From assembly GCA_023079485.1 (NCBI GenBank), contig CM041090.1, forward strand, positions 32,576,874 to 32,640,873: a DNA stretch of 64,000 nucleotides, read 5' to 3'. The translations under genes were made by a program, and so were the position numbers. Source of the DNA: Archilochus colubris. Its lineage: Eukaryota > Chordata > Aves > Apodiformes > Trochilidae. Numbering within the stretch: position 1 is the stretch's first letter; every line of letters begins with the position of its first letter. The notes below the pieces were generated by a model. It searched no databases, was not told the origin of the DNA, and was given only the letters and a program-made list of their open reading frames with translations. Of this stretch, positions 12,501 through 26,900 are shown piece after piece.

Positions 12501-15500
12501 AGACTCCAAAACCAACTAAACAAAAAACCAAAACCAAACACCCACCATCTTGTTTAGCATGATATTTTGGTCCAGGAGGAGTTTTTTCACTCTCAGTAGT
12601 ACAGTGGGGGTTGTAAAAGAAAGATGCTTGGGTTGACTAGAGAATTATTTCTGTTTAGTATCATTAGCTATATACCTCAACAGGTTACTTCTAGCTATCT
12701 AGCAGGACTTCTTGTCCTGCTTTTACTTCAGAATGTGATCTTATGGTCTGTCACCTCTAAAGAAAACTGTCCAGTTACATTTGCATCAGTTTAACAAATG
12801 GGGCTGGGCCTGCCTTTCTCACCTTCAGCAGTGAAACTGTGGTCCCTTTTTTGTGCAGCCTTCTGTTTGTATCATGTACCATTAGCAAACATCTGCAAAG
12901 TTTCAAGATGCTGTTCTGTATGAAGTTTCTAACCTTCTAACAGTGTTGACAGAATAGACTTTGTGCCAGTGAAATGACTGTTCAAGTGTGGTTCTGTGTT
13001 TTAGCCAAAACGCAGCCTCTGTAAATGCCCTAGACTGAACAAGGATGGTTAAGCGTGGGTGCACATTGGCACTTGGAGACTGGAGAGGTGAGGAAAGCAA
13101 CTGTTGTGAAAAATGCAGAGATGCCCAGGTGAAGCTGCCCCAGTGATGCTCAAGATGATTCAGACTTTTCCTCATTGTCAGAGTAGCAAGGTGCTTGGTA
13201 TTAGTTAAGTTAGTGCAGCAGTCTAGAGGCAGGTTGGTTAGCAGCTCTGTGCTGCAGTGTAGCAATATGCATGTGTTTTAGCTTCAGAGCAATAGGTAAC
13301 CCTTTTTGCAAAAAAATATTGGTCTGGCATTGATCTGGTTGATATGTGTATTAGTTTTTGTTAGTTGATAAGGGTTGATACAGGGTTTGCTTATACATGA
13401 GAGAAAGCCAAAAGGGAATGCCAGGAAGACCAGTGCTTGGATAAGTCCAGTTTTACAATGCTATAAAACAGTTGCTGTGCTTTCTCTCCAGTTGTTTGAA
13501 ACCCTTTCTTCATTTGTATCATTTCTGATTAATAGACATCCTGCATCTGTGGAGCTTCCAGTGCAAGCTGATTCAAGGGAAAATTTAGATTATGACAGGC
13601 TGCTGGTATTGGTGCAGAATAAAGGTGTGATTACTTCTAACAGCCTAGTATCAGTGTGCCCATATCAATGGGAGGGATGATTTAATAGCTGGGCAGTGTT
13701 CTGTCAATAGCTTGCTAGGTTCAGTTCTGTACCCTAATGTGGGCTTCTGTTAGGACCTCTAGCAAAATGCTTGAGGTGTGGGAAGTAACTCAATGGCCAG
13801 TGCTGTGGTCTGCCAGAAGATCAGTAGGTGACACTAGAAGGTCACTCCCATCTACTCTTGAGATGAAAATCAGCATGTGAAAATAAAGAGTGTTGTGGAA
13901 CTTTTTTAGCATTAAAACACTTTTACCTCCTTCATGGTAATCTTTTTAAAGAACGTGATTAATAGCAAGCAAAAGGGGATTTTTTTTTTGTTCCCCATAT
14001 AGTATCCATACTAGTGAAACTGCCAGCACTTAAAGTATCTTAATTCTATGGTCATTGTAAAATACAGCTATTGGGAAAGCTAGTACTGAAATTCCTAACA
14101 TGCTGGCCTTTGTTCTGAAACTTTTTGAAGCAGGATTTTGATTTGCAGACTGGGTAATATCCTAGACTTTGTTGCATTGTGTGAAGTCTGAGTTCACTAC
14201 AGTGTATCTGTGATGGGGATTTGGTCCTTCATACTTGTTTCCTGTGCTCCTATTCTTGTTCTGTAACAGTTTTTGCCTAGTTTGGTTGGGTTGCTATGAA
14301 AAGTCTTTGGATCCAGAAGGAAGATGCATTGTAAATTAACAACTTCAGGACAAAAGTTAAGACAAATATGTTATTTCATCCATTTGGTACTAAACAGGAC
14401 AACAAAAAGCATAAACCAGTGGGCCTCATTCTGGTTTTGGAACATAGGTTTATACATTTGGTCAATAATTTATTCATGTAACTTCTTTTTTATAATGGCT
14501 ATTTACATGTTATTTTTAGTATATAAGTAATTACAGCATTGTTCTAGTAATATTTTGTTAACATGCTGCAACATGATGGAGTTACAGGCTTAGTTAAAAA
14601 AATGTATCAGAAGTGTCCAGCGTTCATGTAGGGCTTGCAAAATCCAGCAGAAGCCAGGAAAGACATAATTCTGACTTGCTTGACAGACATTACTGTGACC
14701 CTTATTGAGTTTTGTAATGAAAAAAAAAATAGATTGATTAACAATTATTTGTCACAGTGAAATAAGTTTCTATAGCAACAGGATAGTGCAGGATACAATT
14801 ATTCAGACTGCTTTTCAGTAACAGCTAATTTTTTCTTACAAGCAATGAATTTACACTGTTGGACCAAAACATTGTTTTGTTATAGCAACAGATAATTCTG
14901 AGCTCTTTTGCTGCTGCCTTTTTTTTCTCTCCTAAAGAAATAACTTTTCCTCTTACATGCTGAAAAAAGGGGGTGGGGGCATATATCACAGATAAATACC
15001 AGACCGGTAGACTGCTGGAAATTCAATGTACCACCTACCACGGCTTGGCTGTATGTTATTTAGTATAATGAAGCTGTCTGGATATGTTACTGTGCAGTAA
15101 TTTATTTATAATTAATTAATACTTCACTTCTACCTGCTGATAAGTCTACATGAAACTGATGTGCTTAAATTTAATAATAATTGTCATATTGTAGCCTTCA
15201 AACTTCAAGAACATCAATTAATAAATTTAGTCAAAATACTGATTCTCTGAATCAGTCTGGCTTTTGGCTATTTGTTCTTTGTATGTTTAAAGTCTGTATT
15301 TTGTTGGTGTCAATACTTTTAAATAACCTTAAAGAGAGGAATGTTGTAAGTTAAATGTGTTAAAATTAAAAAGATTTGGGTATTGCCAAGGGACTGCAGG
15401 AGTTGGGGGTTTTTGCTGTAAGAGTCAACTTGTAGAGCCAACTTCTGAGTATTAATGTTTTTTTATATTCTTAAAGTTAAAAAATAAATTTGAACAATTT

Positions 15501-18154
15501 CAATGATGAAGCCACAGCAGATTTAGTCTTTCAAGAGGGAGCTTAATTTTATGTGAAGTATTTTAAGGATACTTTGGATGTCTGATCACTGGAAAGAAAA
15601 AAGCGGCGGTACATCCAGTCAGCCTCAAAGGATGTTGTTGGCAGGTGTGTGTGTGTATTGTTAAAGTGTGCTTTTCCTGTATCATAACAAAACCCTACCT
15701 GTGTTTTAGAGAAGAGAAAAAAATAAAAGTAGGGTTCAGAGCTAAAATGAAAGTAATTTCTTTGAAGGTGTGACTTGACTAGAACAGTAGTCCAACAGGT
15801 CGGGTAACTTTTTTGTGTGTGAGCATGGGGAGGAGATGAACAACTGGGAGATGACGCTATCATTAATTCATGTTATGTTTCCAGTTTGTTCCTTATTTTG
15901 GGGACAAAAATGAAAGTATTATGCCAGCTCTAATTTAAATGAGTGTAGTCTTTATGAGGTATAATTTTCTAACCAGTTTTATTTACAGAGTGAGGCCAGT
16001 TTAAACCTTTTCCCAGTGAAAGTAACTTACTAAGTGTTTAAGTATCCAAGCTGAACCTGTTAACTGAATTAAAATAGTTGCTGAGTTGTGCCAGAAAACT
16101 GTGGTTTTCCTTGGAATCCACTTGATATTTACATACTTACTTTCCTTATTTTAATTTGTTTGCTGCTTTTGATAAATCTTGTCTTTGTTTAGCTCATCTG
16201 AATCATACCTTGTTCAGCATTAAACACAGGTGAGAAAGGACTGATTATAAGTGTGGGCAACAATGTGAATAGACTGTAGGAGTAGGAGGAACTGAAAGGA
16301 TCCACTGAAGGATAAGGAGCAAGAAGGAGATCAGAAGGATAACTATTACTTTCTTCCGAGCTATGACTCTGCAAACATAGTAAACTATATAACTTAGTAA
16401 ATTAATTTCTCAACATTTACAGTTGCAGTTAACTAAGCATAAATATGAGGTGAACCTTTCAGAAATTAATTATGAAGTGTAGTTAAGAAAAGAGAGAACT
16501 TTTTACAATTTTCTTGGTTCTTCAAAAATGGAGACTAAAATCTATGCTTCAGTGCATTCAAATATTTACTGCTCTTTGGCCATCCCTGAAGTAAGCTATT
16601 GCTAGTATTTGAACAGCATAATGAAAATACTGGGGTGTGACAGGCTATAGACTATTTGGAAAGTTCAGAATAGATTTTAAGAAGAGGCAGAGCATTTCAT
16701 CCAGAAGCTTCTTAGAGCTGAGCCAGATAAACAGAATGAAGAAAATGTATTTATAGTGCTACAAATCCAGCTATGTGTGTGGTACCCAGTGAGGCTACCT
16801 TACTGGCTCTTAAACCAGAAGAAATGGTGTATAAGGTATTGAGGAGCTGGAGGCAGTTAAGTCCAATGAATGGACATTCAGCTGACTTTGCAGCTGTCAT
16901 GAGAGGAGCATGCTGTGTTTTACAGTGACAGGATTTCTGTAGTTTTGCAGGGAAGCTTGGGGTGGGGTTATTTTGTGGTTTAGGTATTACTGGAGGTGGT
17001 TCTATGTAATAATATAGCAAGTGTTGAAGGTAATGTTAGGTAATAGTAGGTGCATTCATTTATTATGAATTATTATTTTGTTTTGAATTTATTATAACTT
17101 TTATTATCTTTTTATTATAGGGGTAGTGATACTGAAAAACAAAACAGTAAGTCTTGCTGTGTCAGGTTTTCCTAATTTGTCTTTTTTTACTTTATATAAA
17201 ATCTTAGTGTGTTGAGGTCTTTTTCTGGGAATTGGGTAGGATTGCTGGCCACTCTTGCACCGGAAGTTTCCCACCAGGGTACAAGCTTAAATGTACAGAA
17301 ACTTTCTTTCTCATTGAAATGTACTCATGAACAAATTTTCTTTTCTTAAATGAATGCATGGAGAGAAGATAGTGTCAAATAGAGACTCTTCCTGTTCTGG
17401 TGTAGCTCCCTTTGTAGTGAATTACCATGTCACATCTGAGTTTATTCTCTTTATTTAGTAGCTATTAATGCACATCATTGACAATGAAGTTTCCTTATTA
17501 CTCCGCCATCTTAAACAACGGCAAAAATCCTTTGAGGTTTGTAATAGTTAATTTTAAAGTGATTTCTCCAGTGTTAGAATTGCTTGCTTCACCCTTTGGC
17601 ATACATTAGGATGTTAATGTATCTTGATAACTATGCAACACTAAACAGTTAAAGCAGAATTTCAAGTAGAGGCTCAGGCTGCTTGGTTACCATGGCAAAC
17701 ACAGTAGGAAATTAATGCCAAAGTTTGGAAAATAAGATGCACAAGAAAAAACTGTAAACTGAAGTAATCACTTTGGAGAGCTAACGTAGTGGTTTATGAT
17801 TTATTAGTCTGTTTTCCAAGGAGTACTATTAAAAAACCTAATTTTATCAAGCAAATCTTAATTGTCAGTAAGGAGTTATCCACAAAGCAGGCAATACTCA
17901 CAATTAGGGAAAAGTGGCTTTCTTTGTTGGTTTGTCCTCTAACAGTAAGGGCATTAACAAAGAGAGTAGTCTCTTGCAGACAGCTACATTACTTAGGTAA
18001 TCAAGGGTGGCATATTCTCAGTGTTCCACATCTTCTTTAGTGGATGTGACCAAGGTGGTATGTGTATATGTATGTAATGATTTGTCTGATATTTGCCTAT
18101 GTTGATTTTTTGCATATTAGATCATATATATGATACCTTTATATTGTCTTGGGT

Positions 18155-18236
18155 CATAGTATCATATGAGTTGGAAAATACCTTTAAGAATGAGTCCAGC
18201 TGTTAACCTAACACTGCCAAGTTCACCAACCTAAGT
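18155..18236 (-). mobile_element. Decayed CR1 3'-end fragment
   Basis: Reading along the + strand gives tcatatgagttggaaaa, cctttaagaatgagtcca, then gttaacctaacactgcca. These match, with mutations, the reverse complement of the CR1 3' region, where the usual words are a 'ttgggttgg' block, 'acctttaagatcat' and 'gttaacctagcactgcca'. Only about 80 bp remains, so this is an old, 5'-truncated retroposon scrap in minus orientation. Confidence 0.7.
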
Positions 18237-21200
18237 TGTTTTATTAATGTTATATAAATAAAAGTAATGATTTTTGTGAATTAATGATCTTGAAGCATTT
18301 TGTTCACTTTCCGGGATTTGTTTCTCTTAAAGCTTAGTAAGTGTAACAGGTCTGTATGTTGGTATTTTAATGGTTAATATTAATTTTGATCGGTTTAATC
18401 AGCTGTCTTTGACCTGTCTGTGAACATTGCAGTCCTGTTTGTATATTGTGGCAAAGTCAGACTTTGTTGCATGTGACTTGGCTGTACAGTTTTCCTTAGG
18501 TGTGTTCACATAAAAATCATGCACTTTTCTCTTTCTGAATGTAAATTAACGTGTCTATTTGCCTGCATCTTTTCCAGAATTTCATTCCCTAAAGGGGAGG
18601 CAGTTACATAGAAAGGTCATCTCTGGCTGGAGAGAGACATTACTTCTAAAAACTTCCTGAGTGTGGAGGATAGAACTGTGGTGTGTCATGGAGATTGTGA
18701 GCACCTGCTCTGACATGTGACTTTACCTCAGCACTTTATGCACTGTATAATCTGGATTGGAGATAATGTGTTGGAGGCTAAGGGAAAGCAGTTCAGGTTA
18801 TTATTGAGAAACTATGATTAATTTGCCTCTGCCTTTAAAGCATACCTCTTCTTGGGAAAGACAGCTTGATGTCCTGATAACTAGGAAGTGGTGTTACTGG
18901 AACATGAAGTGTTGGGGTGATGGAACAGACAAGCTAGTATTAGGTAGAAATGGTGTTAAGTACTTCTCATTAGTTTCAAAATGGTTGAGCTGGGGACTGG
19001 TTACAAATAGTAACTGTTATACTGAATTACAGACTAGTCTGTTTTTTACTGACCTCTTTAAGAAAAGAAAGATTTACTGATCAGAATTAAAACAAAAGTA
19101 GAATTTCAGAATGTCTGTAATATTACACTAGGGTTAAATTCAAAGGAAAGTAAGAATCTGGAGGCCCTGGGAAGTGACTGTGCCATTGATTAGTCACAAT
19201 AAATAAAACTTTACATAGATTTCCATCCCACTATGTTTAATACATGGTAAGTTGTATTTCTGTAGCAGATCCGTAACTTGAGGAAAAAAAATAAAGGAGA
19301 AAAGCATCAGAAATTGAAAGTGGACTAATTTGACTAACTGTCAAGGCAAGAGAGTTTTAAGAAACCTGCTAGGTGGAGGAGCAGGAGTGTTTGTTCCCAC
19401 TAATTGTTTGGTGACACACCCTGGAGGAAAAATCTTGAGTCAGTTTGGAACCACTACACAAAAAGGAGAGGATTGCTCTAAATTACTACCTTAATCGATC
19501 AGTACTTTTATTCCTAATTTTTCTTTATGTGAGAAATGGAATGGAGAAGAATATTTGAAACAAGAATGAAGTAAATAAAATTACAGTGCATAAATCAATA
19601 AGTCCATCTATAATTGTTCATACAGGTCTAAAAATAAAATATTAAAAAAAGAGATTCAGAGAAATGGTTAAAATTGTGATAGTTGAAAACTGGAAATACT
19701 GAGGATGGGACTGCTTATTCTGGTAAGCATCATTAAGTGCTGTGTATATAAGGAATGTCAGGTACTGTATTCTCTTCCTGGGAAAAAGAAGGTATTGAGT
19801 AAAGTCAGAGGGGGATAAAATTCAGAACTGACACTTTTCCACATATTTAACTTTACCAGGATGTATTGTTTCAGCCATCTAAGCAAATAATGAACAGAAA
19901 TTAGTTGTTAAAACCAAATCCGGCAATATTTGCATTTCCATGCAGTAGTTAACATAAAAAAATCCCGTAAAGGGTTATTAAATTTCCATATTTGCAATTT
20001 AAATGGCTTCCTGAAAGAACCTTAGGATGAACAGTAATTCAGTAATGCAGCTAACTTCTTGAACTTCTGGATCGTGTGTCTGCCCTGCTGAAGCAGTGGC
20101 ACTGTAGTAAGAAGACTTGTATTGTGGTCTGAGTCTACAGATTATTAAGTAAGAATGTGCCATGACTTGTTAAAACTGTATCTTAATTTTAAGCCACTGA
20201 GGCAGAGACCAGTATAAAAATGTGACCTGTCACCCGTAGCTTATTAATATCCCCGAGGAATCATTGTTTTGAACTTAAAACTTCAGAGTGAGAGGTTTTT
20301 ATCCATCAGGCTGAGCTACAGTTGAGCCATAATTCTGTAAACCGTCCGCTTGGAAGAGACCATAATACTGATATCACACCTTAGTTTCTTTCCTATTAAA
20401 AAAAAAAAAGGGTGTGTGTGTGGCGAGTAATTGCTTAAACCAAAATAGAATATCTAATTCAGTTCATGCCTGTTGGGAGTGTGTGATACAGTGACTATAT
20501 TCAGAGTTGTTTGAGTTGAACCATTCTGTTTACAGGTTCAGTGTGTCCAAGTGCATACCACTGAAATCAAAGTATCAATTTTATTCTGAATTGATGATAT
20601 CCTTAGCTGACATCCACAGTTAGGTGAACTTTGCAAAAGGAACTGTGAATGACTGCATTTGTTAGCTGTTCTTTGGTGTGTACTTCTGAGTGATTGTTTA
20701 GATGCTCAGGAACCTAGGTAAAGCTCTTGTGCTCTTTCTAGATCATAGTAAAGCAGTATTATGCAAAGTGTGATAGAAAAGACTGGAGTACTCTTAGGGA
20801 GGAAAGGGACAGGTTTTTTTCTGCAGATATAATAGAAGCTTTGTTAAATATATAGGAAAACAACTTTTGAAAAGTAAGTTACAATATCATGACTTTGCCC
20901 TGAAGTTTTATTGATTTAATTATAGGAGAGCTGAAGATTGCTGGAGTTATTTGGAGTCCTTCCTCTGCTTCCTGGAGTGAGGAGGCTGTTTGGTTTCTTT
21001 CAAAGATGCTGGTCATTGGTCACAGACCTTTTCAGGACTGGGCAGGACTTGCTCTGGAGAGCTGTGCTGAGTTTTTGACCAGTTTGATAGAGCACTTTTT
21101 GTCTGACCCAACTCTTTGAACAACACTGCCACGAGTTGTATGTTTTGGTCTTCCACTCAAAAGAAGCAGTCTCATCATGCGTGTAAATTTTACCAAATGA

Positions 21201-22320
21201 GTGACATGTTGAGTTGAAGTTCTTTAAATTTCTAAAGGAACAATTTAATTGACCTGAGACATCAGAGTTGCAACAGATGGAGGCAGAAGCAGCATCCTCT
21301 GCTCAGAAGACAGAGGAACTATTATTTGTACGGAGAGGTTCAAAACCTTGTATCAGTTTCTCAGCTTTCCTGGTCTACCATAGTTTGAATGTTTTAATAT
21401 TCCTGTCTGTCTTTAATGCCATTTACCCAGTCTTTTAGAAATACACAGGGTAAGTTGATTCTGTATGCATCTGTGAAGTGAATGGGGATTTGCAAACAAA
21501 GCAGGAATTTTGGGGTTTTTTGGGATTTTTTGGGAGTCAACTGTTCTGGTTTTTTGAACTCTTTAAATAAAAATGGCTACTTTTTCTGGAGTTACTGCAA
21601 GACTGGTAGTTTCACTTTACCTAAATTTCAGTATGGTGTGCTTATCTATACTGCAACCAGATAAATATTTTGGTTTATAGCACGACTAATAAGGAGTTAA
21701 CACTGTTGTGGTAAGTTGTAAACCAGTCTTTTATGCATATTCTTTATGATGTTATTATACAAACATTGGTTCAGTTAATACCATGTAAATTTATTTCAAA
21801 CCAGTACATGCTATTTGCTCTGATAGAGTGCTTAGATTAACTCTTCTGGAAACAGAGAATGATTAATTTTTTGGGTGCTTTTGTAGATACTTAAGAAAAC
21901 TAGGCTGATCTTTGTCTAAATATGGATTTATGTCCAGTTGTCTGGACTAGAGCTTTTATCTTAATGTTTGTGGTCATAGCTGCCTGATGATGATGATGAA
22001 TAAATGCTGAAATTTTGTTAAATACTGATTTTCCCTTTTGAAAAGTTTTGTATGGCTTGTGTGGCCCCAAGAAGAAGTTAAATCTAGAGGAGAAATGAAT
22101 ATTAAGTAACTCCACAGATTTGTAAGCGGCTTTGTACAGAATTGATCTTTTAGACTTTGCTATGGATGAATTGTGTGGAGCACCTAAAAAAAATTAGGTT
22201 AAATAAAATTACTTGGTGTCCTTCTTTTACTAACAGGGCAGTTCTTACACGGTATCCTAGAAACTTTGTCACATGCCTCAAGTGTTCCTGTTTGGCATTT
22301 AATCAAGTGCTTTGTAACTC

Positions 22321-22401
22321 AAAAAAAAAACCAAAAAAAAACAAACCCCAAAACCCAACACAAACCAAACAAAAAAAACCCCCAAAACCCAAAAAAACCC
22401 C
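22321..22401. repeat. A/C-rich low-complexity tract
   Basis: Eighty bases made almost only of A and C (runs of A8-A10 separated by C1-C5). No regular period is present. The frame across it encodes Lys/Pro/Asn-rich text and is not a gene. It belongs to a class of A/C- or T/G-biased tracts that recurs through the window. An oligo-A retroposon tail is an alternative, but no element body lies upstream. Confidence 0.8.
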
Positions 22402-23859
22402 TCTGCAAAGGTACAGGAACCCATTTATGAGCAACAGTGTTGTTCAGGAGAGCAAAGATTCTGTTGAGTGGAAATAAATCTTGAAATGCTTTTATTGGGA
22501 GTGGGTAGAAATGCAAATTATTTTGAACTTCAAGTGGGATCATTAAAAATATTTATGTATTAGAAGAAGTACATGAGAAGATATGCCATGGAAAGCAAAC
22601 TAATAATGATCATGTCTTGAAGATCAGAATCTTAAGAGACATGAAAGTAAAACTGATCGGAATCAGCAATTTACATTTTCTGGAGACTTTCTAGAGAAAG
22701 GAAGCTGTAAAGAGATACTTCAATTGGAAGTCTTTGAGGCAGTATGTTAGAAGTATCGCATTTCTTTTCCTGCCTGCTAATTGTTTTTGTCCTAATTTCT
22801 TAGTTTTTAATTTTCAAACTTCATGTTGTCCAGTGAGACTTTCATCCCTTCAGTTAAAGGCAAGAGAGCCTATGAAAGAGGAATTAAGGGAAGGTGAATG
22901 CTTATTTTTAGTGTTCATACTTGCTCTTACATTACTTGGCAGCAACTCTAGCATTGTTCATACTATTGTGAATGTTAAGCTATTGGTGCTTTAATTCAGA
23001 GTTGAAAGTTTAGCCAAATCTTAAAAACAAAGCTAAAAAATAATACTGTTCATGAGATTTACCAGTATGAGTTTAATATAGTGGAGTGAATGCAGTGTTG
23101 CAAAATAAACCCCTGAGATTTCCCTAGTATTAATGTCCTCGCAAGGCTTAGGACACACTTAAAACTACTCTGTGTATACACACAAAACACCTATTATGCA
23201 ACCCTTACCTCAAAGCACATCACTTAGGTGTGGAAAAAGCAGATCATACTTATTTAAGAGACTGTCCCTTTGTTAAGAAACCTATTGCAGGTATGTATAA
23301 ATGTGGCAACTTTACAAATGATGATTGTCTGCTGGGTTTTAATAGAATCCTAAAGAGAATTTTAACTTTTTTTGTAAGTGTTCCTGAAAGCTTTCAAATG
23401 AAGCTATAAGTTTTTTGGGGGGCTCTGAGGTGGCCCTGAATGTGTGTTCACTTGTACACTATCTGAAAAGTTTTGTGCTGTTGAATCTGAAGAGATCCTG
23501 AGACTTACGCAAGTTCTTGCTAGATGTTAAACTTTCTACTGAGAAAGTGAAGGCCACCAGTGAGCAGTCTGTCAGCTCACCTGCAGTTGTGTTTGTAGAA
23601 GCCAGTTTATTACTGATTGCCCATGGTAGTCACAGCTGCAAGCACTCATAGCTTTAGAAAGCATAGCCTGAACTTTCTCTTGTGTATCTCATGTAAGCAG
23701 AATCTCATTAAGCAGAACCTTTGCTCTATGTCAGTATTCTGTACAGGGAAAGACAATTAACTTGTCCTGTAGTTTTCTTCCTGCTGAAGTTTAAGATAAA
23801 CCAGACCTGTTAAGTAAGCTGGGAGTGGTCATGTGTGCTGCTTCGGTTGATCCTAAACA

Positions 23860-23945
23860 TAGAAACTCAGGGACATTCAGGTTGGAAGGGAGATGTGAGG
23901 GTACAGTCTAGCCTCCAGCCCAAAGAAGAGTTAGCTGAGAGAGAA
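23860..23945 (-). mobile_element. Decayed CR1-like fragment
   Basis: Contains cattcaggttggaaggga followed by agtctagcctccagccca. This resembles the CR1 3' region in reverse complement ('cattcaggttggaagggacct ... tctagtccaacctcc'). It is short and diverged, so the family assignment is moderate. Confidence 0.6.
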
Positions 23946-26900
23946 CAGCAGTTTGGAACAACTACAGCAGTTTGAAGTAACTACAAATGATTCTATGGCT
24001 AATATTAAATGAGAGCTGTATTTGGGCTTTATGAAAAGAACCAAACACCGAGAAACCTACTCCTTTGATACTAAAGTAATGAGAGGGATTTACAGCGTGA
24101 GGTATTGAAGCTAGTTTTCTGGTAGACATACTTCTGAATGGGAGCAATGAGTGGAGTTTACCAGAAAATTCTACAAAATTGCTTAGGATAATTCAACTTT
24201 CTTGCTATGTTCCTCAGCTTTCTCTGTCCTTCAGCTAGCTCTGAAGGAAAGAGTGACACCAGCACAGACATGGAGGAAGAACAATCTTTAAGGGGCCTCT
24301 TGGTGTAGTTTTCCCTACACTTACAGCTAGCAAGGCTGTCCTGAAGACCCTGCCCTGTTCCCTAGGGGATACTGTAAGGCAAAGTGCTGCAGCAAGAATT
24401 ACCTTGCCTCCTTTTTCCAGCTAGCATTTCAAAAGCATCTGTGAAGTTCAGTAAAGTTCACTTATTAATAATTCTTGTAGCTGACTTCTCATGCTACTTG
24501 GGTAGCATTATAACAAGCACTGCTTTCTCAAGATGTTCGGTTTATAGACCAAGACCATCATGGACAGCAAGGTATTGAAAAAATATCAAGCTACAGGTAA
24601 TAAATTGTGAATTCAGAAGTACTGAGGAAATTTACAAATATGAGTTTTCAAACGTATTGCAACCAAAATCTTGGTTCTATGTGTCTTCTCTTATTTTGCA
24701 CTAGAGCTCTACATACACAGCCCATCTGTAAGCTCCCATTCAAGATCTGTTAATTCTCTGGACAAGAGAGATTTTCTTAAGAGGATTTTTGGCAATAAAT
24801 TTTTTATTAAATGTTTGCCCTTACTTCCAGACCTAATATTCTGTCTTGATCTCACTTATAGTTATAACCCGTTGAATACCAGTCTTCTGGCAGATGTGAT
24901 ACAAAATACTTCTAAGTATCTGAAGGAAGAATTTTGATGACTGCAGGTGAACTTATGTGAGATAAATTAATAAATAACTCCTTCTCTTTATCATCTCGGA
25001 GATGTTTTTTAGTCTGGAGAGAAATGTAGCATCTGTGATACATTTCATTCAACTAAAATTTGCAGAATGCTGCTGATGTAAGTTAGGAAAAGAAAGGATA
25101 CAGGAAGAAATAGCATCTGTTGGAGCATGATTAAATGCTGACTCGACATAATATGATTCACTGTTCAGGAAATCTTAGTATGAAAGCTCAAAGTCTCAGG
25201 TCAATAGTACATAAGAAGAATGAGTCTTGGATAGGTATTAATCTGGGTTTGCTTAGAATTTCATGGAGCTACAGATCTAGGATTATTGATGCCCATCCTA
25301 ATCGGACATTTCAAACAGCAGGCTCTGGAAACTTAAACATTTGCTTCAGACTGGGATAACTGATTTCTTTTTTCCCCATTTTCTTCCTAGTGCTTGGGTA
25401 CTTAAAGCTATAATTAAGATGTTTCCACTTGACTGCCTTTCTGCTGGAAGTCATGATTCAGGGTGAATAGTCAACTGCTATACTGTTAGGGTTTTGTGTT
25501 CTTGGTTTTGTTTGCTTTTTATATATGTTTTCTTCCACCCAACTCCTGCAGATTTGGGGTAATTTTGCTGAAATAGGTACTAGGAAGTCCACAAAACAGT
25601 TGCATGGTTCATAATTTATTTCCAGAGCCCAATTTCATCACAAAACACTTAATGGCAAAATCAGTCAGTTTTTTCTTTGGTATGAGTAAGGTTCTCTAGA
25701 GAGTTTTAATGTTTTTAAAGACAGAACTTGAAGCTGTTGATGCCCAAGGTATATATATATTTTTTAAAGCTGCATGTCTGCCTCTGGACAGGCATTATGT
25801 GAGATTCCTCTTGTTCTTGTTGCCTGATTACCACTATTCCTTCTTTATTTGTCCAAGAGCTGCTTGAACTGCCACTGTATGTTGGAAGGAACTGTCTTTT
25901 AACTTGGGTATCAGATGGCCAAAGTGCAAATACCAGAGTCTCGATTATCTAAGATGTAGTTTAATGCCTTGCACAGATTTTTATTTGAAGTGAGGATGGC
26001 ATTGATTCTTAGCTTTGCTCTAAGTGCCCCAACCTTCTTTCAGTCATGATTACGAAGTGTTGTTCCTATGATGAATCATCCACAGTGGAATAAGATTCTC
26101 AAATGGACAGGCTGGAATAGTGCTGAGTGTTTTTCAGAATATCTCAGTGAAACTGGGACAGGAAGCATGCAAATAGCTTGCTTCCAGCTCTAACAGAGGT
26201 GAGAGTGCCTGATCCTGGGCTTTTAACCTCTGTGTTTGGTAACACTTAATCCCCAGATATTTCTGTTCTCTTTCAAAGTACATCACCATTCTTCTGAGAG
26301 GGGTGGAAGTTGACATCACCTTGTTCAGTAGATAGTGTCATATTCTTCAGTTATGGACTTAGATCTCCTGTAAAAGCACTTTTCTGAGAATCAGATCTTC
26401 TACAAAATAGCTACAGCAAATGGACTTAGTGGTGAGTTAACGAAATGCTGAGTCCCAAGCATAATTGAATTTTGTAAGAGCTTTTGTTGTTCTTATCAAA
26501 ATCAAACAGCAACCTCCAACTGTGCAGAAGTAAAGAAATGTCTCCTAGGTTTTTATGCTTGTTGATTCTAGCCTGTTTTTCAGTTAACAGAAAAATCAAG
26601 ACTAAACCAGTATTTTTATGCTTGTAAATTTGACCTCTCTCCATGAGACAGCTATATTATAACTGAAAACACTGTCTACATGTAAGTAAAAGGTGGGGCA
26701 TCCCTGTCAGTAAAAACCCGGTTGATTCTGGGTTGAATTGGTTTATTTATACTCCCATTTAAGTTCAGACAGATTTTTACTGCCATCTGGTTCCCAGAGA
26801 ACAGCTAGAGCAAGCACGGTGAAATATATGCTTAGTTTTAATTTATCAGAATTTCACGTCTTGCTAGATCTTTTATCACACAATTTCAGAAGACAGGGAA

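Noticed and set aside
12903..13265. 120-codon open frame on the - strand in WDR20 intron 1
   Set aside because: No family similarity, no neighbouring exons in phase and no poly(A) signal context. Long chance frames are expected in 26 kb of intron.
13375..13680. 101-codon open frame on the + strand
   Set aside because: The sequence resembles no known protein, and the flanks lack a GC-richer or exon-like signature.
22157..22477. 106-codon Lys/Pro-rich frame
   Set aside because: It is produced by the A/C-rich low-complexity tract and is not a gene.
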